From Baffinella frigidus (lineage: Eukaryota; Cryptophyceae; Cryptomonadales; Baffinellaceae), in NCBI GenBank assembly GCA_026770585.1, contig MU646489.1, forward strand, positions 556,300-568,562: a stretch of 12,263 bases of DNA. The letters run 5' to 3'. Made by a program: the position numbers and the translations under genes. Positions 1-6,000 of the stretch are shown here, piece after piece. Numbering within the stretch: the stretch's first letter is position 1; each line of letters starts with the position of its first letter. Below the pieces are notes generated by a model. The model had not been told where the DNA came from and did no database searches. It saw only the letters and a list, made by a program, of their open reading frames with translations.

Positions 1-324
1 GGGGTTTGGGGTTTGGGGTTTAGGATTTAGGATTTGGGGTTTGGGGTTTAGGGTTTAGGGTTTAGGGTGTGGGGTTTGGGGTTTGGGGTTTTGGGTTTGG
101 GGTTTGGGGTTTGGGGTGAAGAGTGAAGTGTGAAGTGTGAAGGGTGAAGGGTGAAGGGTGAAGGGTTTAGGATTGAGAGTGCAGGGTGAAGGGTGAAGGG
201 TTTAGGGTTTAGGGTTTAGGATTTAGGGTGCAGGGTGAAGGGTGAAGGGTGGAGGGTGAAGGGTTTAGGTTTTAGGGTGCAGGGTGAAGGGTGGAGGGTG
301 ACGGGTGAAGGGTGAAGGGTTTAC
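1..324 (-). repeat. Telomere-like heptamer array, intron 5 of the GST gene (partial)
   Basis: The plus strand reads TTTAGGG/TTTGGGG units (1-115), then mainly GGGTGAA units (about 116-320). In the sense of the GST gene the intron starts GTAAACCCTTCACCC directly after exon 5, so the array begins at the donor itself. The acceptor lies outside the window. The orientation (G-rich strand running rightward at the left edge) is opposite to that of a real left chromosome end. Confidence 0.85.
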
Positions 325-1252
325 CATCTTCTTGGCTTGGTCCTCGCCCATGGGGGTCTTGGTGAGGATGTCCTGCGTGATGTCCAGGATCTCGTCGACC
401 TAGGATTTAGGGTTTGGGGTTTGGGGTTTGGGGTTTTGGGTTTGGGGTTTTGGGTTGAGGGTTTAGGGTTGAGGGTTTAGGGTTTACGGCGAGGGCGGCG
501 AGGGCGTCGGCGGGGTACAGCCCCTGGTTTAGGGTTTAGGGTTTAGGGTTTAGGATTCAGGATTTAGGGTTTAGGGTTTAGGGTTTAGGGTTTATTGTGT
601 GGGGTTTGGGGCTTACCGCCTTCTTGCCCGCGTAGCGCAGCGCGGCGACCTGTATGGGATAGGGTTCAAGGTTCAGGGTTCATGGGTCAGGGTTCAGGGG
701 TCAGGGGTCAGGGGTCAGGGTTCAGGGTGCAGGGGGGTACCGACTGCGTGAACTCTTTGCCGTCGACGGAGAGGATCGGCAGCCCGTTCTTCCACACCCA
801 ATCGTCCGTCTTGGCTTTGAGCTCCTGCCAGCGTCTCCAGAGGATTAGTCCACTCATCGAGCGTGCCGACTCATGGGCTGCCGATCCTCCGCTGCCAAAG
901 ACCATGGCCTCTGCTGCCAAATGTGCAGGGTTTGAAGCGAGGGGCGGCAAGCTCATGACGAGGCAGCAAGCCTGCCAACCCCACCACAACCACCCCGGGT
1001 GCTCACCGTGTATTCCGAGTAGATCATGTGCTTGTCCTCATGCTTGATCCCCGCGGCATGCAGCGCGATCCTCACCGCCTCGCCGCGCCCGCCTGGGATG
1101 ACCCTCACGCTGGGGAAGTAGGTCAGCACGTGCGCCCCGCAGCCGTCGGACTTGCACGTGGGCTCTTCCGCTCCCGTGGCGGCGCAGACGGGAGCGGACA
1201 GGACGCAGAGCAGCGCGGCAGCGAGCGCGAGGAAGCCATGGGACGGTTGCAT
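325..1252 (-). CDS. Glutathione S-transferase-like protein with signal peptide; 5 exons, 3' end off window
   Basis: Exons on the minus strand: 1252-1007, 824-741, 649-617, 523-488, 399-325 (246+84+33+36+75 nt = 158 codons). All junctions are GT-AG and all introns are phase 0. Residues 1-24 form a signal peptide (MQPSHGFLALAAALLCVLSA...), so the product probably enters the secretory pathway; a plastid or other endomembrane destination cannot be judged. The mature part starts with a Cys-containing stretch and then a GST thioredoxin-like N-terminal domain: VLTYFP with a candidate catalytic Tyr, GGRGEAVRIALHAAGIKHED, then exon 2 NGLPILSVDGKEFTQS (the glutathione-binding cis-Pro and Gln-Ser signature). 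Exons 3-4 give ALRYAGKKAGLYPAD and exon 5 VDEILDITQDILTKTP, the start of the all-helical domain. About 50 C-terminal residues are missing off the left edge. Family members conjugate glutathione to electrophiles. There is a short insertion between the Tyr and GRGEA compared with typical sigma-like GSTs. The ATG at 1252 is the only start that gives the signal peptide. The family call is firm; the class and substrate are not known. Confidence 0.85.
400..487 (-). repeat. GST intron 4, composed almost wholly of telomere-like repeats (88 nt)
   Basis: The sense strand runs from donor GTAAACCCTAAACCC through CCCTCAA, CCCTAAA and CCCCAAA units to acceptor CCTAAATCCTAG. There is essentially no non-repeat sequence between the two splice sites. 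Flanking exons 4 and 5 join in frame (LAALA / VDEIL), which supports the boundaries. Confidence 0.85.
524..616 (-). repeat. GST intron 3, composed almost wholly of telomere-like repeats (93 nt)
   Basis: The sense strand begins GTAAGCCCCAAACCCC, continues as CCCTAAA units with a few CCTGAAT variants, and ends CCCTAAACCAG. It separates exon 3 (ALRYAGKKA) from exon 4 (GLYPAD), a stretch that is continuous in GST family members. Confidence 0.85.
650..740 (-). repeat. GST intron 2, composed almost wholly of telomere-like repeats (91 nt)
   Basis: The sense strand begins GTACCCCCTGCACCCTGAAC, continues as CCCTGAA/CCCCTGA units and ends CCCATACAG. The dominant variant (CCTGA) differs from the CCTAA of neighbouring introns 3 and 4, so each tract seems to have expanded on its own. 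Confidence 0.85.
825..1006 (-). other. GST intron 1, unique sequence (182 nt)
   Basis: Donor GTGAGC, acceptor CTGGCAG, with a CTAAT branch-point-like motif about 20 bases before the acceptor. Unlike introns 2-5 it has no telomere-like repeats, so the repeat type is not a feature of every intron even inside one gene. Confidence 0.6.
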
Positions 1253-1351
1253 TATCGGATGATTATCCTCTGCCAGACTGTCTCAAAAAAAACTTCAGAC
1301 CTTTGACCAGAACCGCACAGGGGGGCGCAAAACAAGCCGGCTGATCTCGCG
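1253..1351. promoter_or_regulatory. Short divergent intergenic region between GST and zinc-finger gene
   Basis: Only 99 bases separate the start codon of the GST-like gene (minus strand) from that of the zinc-finger frame (plus strand). Both 5' untranslated regions and any shared promoter would have to fit here or overlap the genes. I see an A8 run near 1286-1293 but no clear TATA box or other named element. The regulatory role is inferred from the geometry alone. Confidence 0.35.
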
Positions 1352-1765
1352 ATGGTCGGACGCAAGCGGGGGCGCGAAGAGTCCTCTGGTAACGGATCAA
1401 GCGGGGGATCTGCTGGATCCAGCAAGCGGGGGCGGGACAGGGCGGGGGGCAAGCTCGTCTTTGAGTGCACCATGTGCGGCAAGGCCTGCTCGCAGTCCAG
1501 CCACCTGACGAAGCACATGCGTACCCATTCCGGCGACCGCCCCTACGTCTGCACCACCTGCTGCATAGCCTTCTCGCAGACCGGCACCCTGACGACACAC
1601 ACGCGCACCCATTCCGGCGACCGCCCCTACACCTGCACCACCTGCGGCCAGGCCTTCTCGCAGGACGAGGCACTGCAAAAAGGTGCACGCTCTCGATCAG
1701 GAGTGATGGCCCTGGGTGTTCAAAGGGGCTGTGTCGCGGACTGGCGCGAGGCTGGCCAGCTTTGA
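1352..1765 (+). CDS. C2H2 zinc-finger protein, third finger incomplete
   Basis: Open frame of 137 codons. Residues 1-35 are basic and Ser/Gly-rich (MVGRKRGREESSG..., KRGRDR), resembling a nuclear localisation region. Two full C2H2 fingers follow: FECTMCGKACSQSSHLTKHM with RTH (C-x2-C-x12-H-x3-H), and YVCTTCCIAFSQTGTLTTHT with RTH, which has an extra Cys after the second ligand. Each is followed by the linker HSGDRPY, a variant of the classical HTGEKPY. A third finger begins YTCTTCGQAFSQDEALQK, but the two His ligands are missing and the frame continues as unrelated GARSRSG sequence to the stop. Either the gene is decayed or frameshifted at about 1680, or an intron begins at 1684 (AAAAAG then GTGCAC, a donor of the GTGC type also used in the Rab gene next door) and the rest of the finger lies in a downstream exon I could not find. 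Role by family: nucleic-acid binding, probably transcriptional; targets unknown. The coding nature of the finger region is clear; the stated 3' end is doubtful. Confidence 0.7.
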   Translation: MVGRKRGREESSGNGSSGGSAGSSKRGRDRAGGKLVFECTMCGKACSQSSHLTKHMRTHSGDRPYVCTTCCIAFSQTGTLTTHTRTHSGDRPYTCTTCGQAFSQDEALQKGARSRSGVMALGVQRGCVADWREAGQL

Positions 1766-1850
1766 CTTCAAGAATGGTCTCTCCGTGTCAGGACCGCCGC
1801 AGGAATGGCGCGGGATGGGCGTGAGGTAGACAGGAATGGAGTGAGATAGC

Positions 1851-2000
1851 CCGGCCCGCCTCGGAATAGATAGGCCCGCCTCGGGACAGATAGGCCCGCC
1901 TCGGGACAGATAGGCCCGCTTCGGGATAAATAGACCCGCCTCGGGAGAGATAGGCCCGCCGCGGGACAGATAGGCCCGCCTCGGGACAGACAGGCCCGCC
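1851..2000 (+). repeat. 20-bp tandem array, about 7.5 copies
   Basis: Unit near TCGGGACAGATAGGCCCGCC, seven full copies in exact 20-bp register from 1861 to 2000 plus a partial unit before. The unit length is not a multiple of three and all three frames stay open on the minus strand, giving repetitive PEAGLSVPRRAYLSRGG-like translations that I regard as artefacts. A single related unit sits at 2801-2816. Confidence 0.9.
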
Positions 2001-2547
2001 ATTCCGGAGACAGTTGTGTTCTCGAGCGCGGAGAGAGAATATTTTTTGAAACCAACGTGACCTCAATACACATTACAGAGAGGACAAAGACCTTTATTAC
2101 TGCCAACAAGGCCCCAATGTAATAACACCCAGCGGGGGTGGTTGCACTTCAGGGCGGGGGGCGGGGGCGGGGGAGTGGTTCAGGGCTGTTTCGATCGAGC
2201 TTTCGGGTCCTACTCAAACACGGCGTTCTCGGAAGGGAAGGGATGGTGGCCATGATGGCTGCGATCCGAATAAATACGAACTTTCCCAACAGGCAAAGAC
2301 TGTGTCAGGCGCCCGCCAGCATAAAATAAACGAGTTTACTCCCGAAAACTCACGATTCACGTCGTCCACGCGCGTCCCACGAATCACGATCCTTCGGCAA
2401 AACCGGCACGCCCCTTGGGCAAAACCAACATGACCCTTGGACTGAACCGTCACGCCGCCTTTGCCCGACCCGGCGCGCCCCTCCCACCCCGACACCCACT
2501 GTGGGTCGGGGGTTGGACAGGACACTGGTCGGGCAGGGTGCGACCCC
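2001..2547. other. Non-coding stretch without recognised gene
   Basis: Mostly unique sequence. It contains a G-rich patch (2150-2175) and a degenerate tandem of 22-23 bp units at about 2394-2462 (GGCAAAACC...CCCTTGG). Short open frames on both strands have no recognisable protein features. It could hold the 3' part of the zinc-finger gene if that gene is spliced, but no His-rich finger continuation was seen. Confidence 0.4.
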
Positions 2548-2560
2548 ATGCTCCATCGTA

Positions 2561-2682
2561 CAGGGGTACCTCGCTCATAAGAAACCGCCCCCTTCCTACA
2601 AGAAAGCGCTCCCTGCCCTAGGACCAGCACAGGGCCCTGGGCACCTAGGAGGAGGCGCTTTGTCATAAGCGAGGTACCCCTG
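2561..2682. mobile_element. MITE, copy 1, with TA target duplication
   Basis: A 122-bp element with terminal inverted repeats beginning CAGGGGTACCTCGCT and ending with the complement, flanked by TA on both sides (2559-2560, 2683-2684). The inner part of the terminal repeats is imperfect. It shares its ends and an internal TAGGACCA...AGGGCCCT block with the element at 2932-3050. It has no coding capacity, so it would need a transposase supplied elsewhere; a TA target suggests a Tc1/mariner-like source. Confidence 0.8.
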
Positions 2683-2820
2683 TACTCAGGCTCAGGATGA
2701 GAAAGCACTAGACGAAGACGGGGAACACGAAGGAGGCGAAGGAGGCGAAGGAGGCGAAGGAGAAGAAGAAAAAGAGGAGGATGAGGGGGAGCTGAGGACG
2801 GGCCCGCCTCGGAACACGGT

Positions 2821-2888
2821 GTTTCTACAGAACCAGTTCTCGAATTTTCTACAGAACCAGTTCAGGGCTTTTCTACAGAACCACTTCC
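2821..2888 (+). repeat. 24-bp tandem repeat, three copies
   Basis: Units TTTCTACAGAACCAGTTC start at 2822, 2846 and 2870, each followed by six variable bases. They are preceded by a 9-bp GAAGGAGGC tandem at 2729-2755. Both lie within the acidic reading frame at 2548-2923. Confidence 0.8.
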
Positions 2889-2931
2889 AGAGTCCTTCTA
2901 TGATGGGAGCTCGAGGAACCTAAAGGGCCTA

Positions 2932-3050
2932 CAGGGGTACCTCGCTCATAAGAAACCGCCCCCCCCCCATAGGACCAACGTAGGGCCCTAGGCATAGGCC
3001 TACTGTAGGGTTCTTGGGAGGGGCGGTTTCTTATGAGCGAGGTACCCCTG
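2932..3050. mobile_element. MITE, copy 2, just downstream of the Rab8 stop codon
   Basis: A 119-bp element with perfect 31-bp terminal inverted repeats (starting CAGGGGTACCTCGCTCATAA, continuing GAAACCGCCCC), flanked by TA (2930-2931, 3051-3052). It lies ten bases past the Rab8 stop at 3063, so a transcript of that gene would carry it as a strong hairpin at the start of its 3' untranslated region and may use it for 3' end formation. Same family as 2561-2682. Confidence 0.85.
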
Positions 3051-3062
3051 TAAAGGAGCACA

Positions 3063-6000
3063 TCAGCAGCAGCCCTTCTTGCCGGTTGAAGGAGCCTTCC
3101 CGTTGATTTCTACTGTCCCCACCTTCTTCGCCGCCCCGCCGTCCACAACCTCCTGCGGTTGGGGTTTTGGGTTTTGGGTTTGGGGTTTGGTGTTTAGGGT
3201 TCAGGGTTTAGAGTTTAGGGAGAAAGAAGGTATGGAGTTTAGGATTTTGGGTTTCGGGTTTAGAGTTTAGGGTTTAGGGTTTAGGGTAACGGGGGGCAAC
3301 CTGCTCCTGGAGACGCTTCATCACGTCGCGCGCCATCTCCGTGAACGCCTGTTTGGTTTGATTTAATTTAATTTCAACTTCATTTGATCTGTGTTGTTTT
3401 AGTTTGGTCTCGTAAAATTTCGTGAAATTTCGTGTGACGAAATTTGGTGGAATTTGGTTTGGTGAAATGCGGTTGTGGTGGACAGTGGTTCAGCACAGAG
3501 ACTTCGTGAACGAGAATGTGCGTGATGAGGAATGTTCGGGCAATTCTATCTGCGAATGATTTTTCTTGTTCTTTCTTTGTCAGTCTCGGAAACTAATCCG
3601 GGCAGGGTTAGCACCAGCGCAACCTCTGTGGAACCCTAAACCCTCAACCCTATAATCGCGAAGCCCTAAACCTGACTCGCGTGCGGTTTGGGGTTTGGGG
3701 TTTGAGGTTTGAGGTTTGAGGTTTGAGGTTTGAGGTTTGGGGTTTGAGGTTTGAGGTTTGGGGTGTAGGTTGTAGGGTGTAGGGTTTGGAGTTTGGGGTT
3801 TGGAAGTACCTTATCAACGTCGATGTTGTTCTTGGCAGACGTTTCGTAGAACTTGATCCCGTACTCGTCCGCCAACGCCTGATTCAGGGATGAGGGTTGA
3901 GCTTTTCAGGGTTTACGGTTTACGGTGTAGGGCTCAGGGTTTAGGGTTGGGGCTGACTCTCAGCGCCGCGGACTTAGGGTTTCGCTTTTGAGGTTTAGGG
4001 TTTAGGGTTTGCGGTTCAGATTGATTTGGTGTGGCTTGTTCGTGGAAGAAGCAAGGACGTTTCATGCAGAGAGACGACACACACACGCAGGATGTCGTTA
4101 AAGAAGGTCTCTCTCACACTATGTTGATAGGGCAACGGGCCAGAAAGGGTAGTTGAGCCTACGGTATTGACTACGGTAGGCCGTAGGACCGTCCTAGGGC
4201 CTCTGCGAGAAACCCAGCCATAGGGGCCCTACGGCCTACCGTAGTCAATACCGTGGGATTGACAACCCTAGTTTCAGTTCGTTCTGTGGGGGTTGACTTT
4301 AACCACCCCTCTGGCTGGCAGTGCACTACGGGACAAGACCTGGCCAAAAGTCGAGAGTGGGACGTCTCAAAGCAAAAGGGAACCTCCTCCCGTGCGGCGT
4401 CGACCACTTTCGCGTCGAACATCAGCAGGCGGAGTGGTTTCATTTGCTTAGGCGTATGTAGGGTTACCAGATTAGGGTGAAGCACTGACCTGTCCCCTTG
4501 CGGTGTCGATGACTTTCTTGTCGAGCATGTCGCACTTGTTCCCGATCAGCACCTTGTTCACCGTGTCCGACGCCTGCATTAGGGGTATAGGTTTAGGTTT
4601 CGGGGTGCAGGTTCACGGTGTCCCGACGCCAGCGATGACAGGGTTTAGGGTTCAGGGTATAGGGCACAAGGTACAGGGTTTAGTGTACCTCGGTCATGAG
4701 ACAATGAAAAGGGTAGGGTGTAGGGTATAGTGTAAAGTGTGTAGGAATTAGCGATTGGGAATTAGGGATTGGGGATCAAGTGCCCAATAGGGTACAGGGT
4801 ATAGAGTATAGGGTATAGGGTATAGGGTATAGGGTATAGAGTATAGGGTAAAAGGTATAGGTTAAAAGGTATAGGGTTGAGGGATTAGAGATTAGGGATC
4901 AGGGATCTGGGTTCAGGGTTAGGGATTAGGTGTCTGATGCCTGCCCGTAGAGCGGCATTCGGAGGGGGGAGTATACGTGGTGATGATCGATGTGCTTGAC
5001 GAAAAGATAGAGAGTTTGAATAATGCCAACATGGCCGCCATGCATCTCTTCACACCGAGGCTAGGTTTAAAGTTTGGATGGCTGGTCGGGTGTGACTAGT
5101 TGGAAAGAAGTGGAAATTCTGGGGCACCAGATGTTCTGAAACGGGGGCACCAGATGAAATGACCACACAGCGGGTTACGAAGGGATTTCGTCAATAATTC
5201 AGAGGACCCTACGTAGGGACATAGGCTGGTCCTACGTATATCCTAACCGATTCTTCATTGCGATCCAACCAAAAATCCATTCGTGGCCCACTGTTTTTAT
5301 CTCAGAAAAGGGATTTTTAAATTCGTTTTCTTAAGTCAATTCCTGTACAAATTCGTCAACTTATTCTTTTCTCTGCGCATAAGTTGACAAATTTGAAGGG
5401 GAATTGACTTAAGAAAACGAATTTAAAAATCCCTTTTCTGAGATAAGTTTGGAAAGGGGCGCTATGGTCTCTTTGAGCCACGTGGCAGCGTCGTAGGCCA
5501 CGTCGTGCAGCCCCGCCCGGCGCTTCAGATGCACTGACAACGGGTTACCAGGTGTACTGAAAAGAGGCACCAGATACACTGAAAAGGGGAACCAGATTTA
5601 CTAAAAATGGGGCACCTATGTACTAAAAATGGGGCACCAAATGTACTGCCACGGGGCGCCAGATGCACTGACAAGGGACCGCACTGACAAGGGGCGCGAA
5701 ATGCACTGAGACGGGGCGCCAGATGCATTGGACAATGCCAAAGGGCCGCCAGGCGTACTGAAAAGGGGCGCGAAATGCAAGGGGGCACGAAATGTACTGA
5801 AAAGGGACGCGAAATTCACTGAAAAGGGGCGCGAAATGCAATGAACAATGACAAGGGGGGCGCACATGTTGCTGGATCTGCCGCATCCAGTTGCGGATGT
5901 TGTTGAATGATTGCTCATCCGTCACCTGCCGCAGGGTTTGGGGTTTGGAGTTTGGGGTTTAGGGTTTAGGGTTTGGGTGTAGAGTTTAGAGTTTAGGGTC

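Larger units (their letters stand above)
2548..2923 (+). pseudogene. Acidic, repeat-bearing reading frame apparently split by MITE copy 1
   Basis: From 2684 to the TAA at 2921 the plus strand is open. It encodes an acidic low-complexity segment (three EGG units from a 9-bp repeat, then EGEEEKEEDEGEL) and three 8-residue units FLQNQFSN / FLQNQFRA / FLQNHFQS from a 24-bp repeat. Both repeat lengths are multiples of three and in register, which favours coding. The frame meets a stop inside the MITE at 2666. Leaving out the element and one TA puts the ATG at 2548 in the same frame (MLHR, then TQAQDEK). The protein is unrecognised. It may instead be a fragment of a larger gene or a chance open frame. 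Confidence 0.35.

Noticed and set aside
1-324. Window edges as real chromosome ends
   Set aside because: The left edge reads TTTAGGG and the right edge CCCTAAA, the reverse of true ends, and both arrays lie against coding exons or splice-like sites.
595-1047. 150-codon plus-strand frame over the GST gene
   Set aside because: It is antisense to GST exons and passes through telomere-like repeats, giving FRVQGSG-type peptides.
1697-2109. Three overlapping minus-strand frames of 92-113 codons
   Set aside because: They are translations of the 20-bp tandem array in all three frames; no domain and no conservation signal.
3666-3875. Single 69-codon protein starting MADEYGIKF
   Set aside because: Only the first part is Rab8 exon 7; the [11 protein letters not shown] tail is the telomere-like intron read as protein.
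5535-5858. CRISPR array
   Set aside because: The units are contiguous and degenerate, with no unique spacers, in a eukaryotic intron.
5525-5925. Minus-strand frames of 87-100 codons
   Set aside because: They read through the 22-bp minisatellite; only the first 20 codons of one of them ([13 protein letters not shown]...) are real, as Rab8 exon 5.
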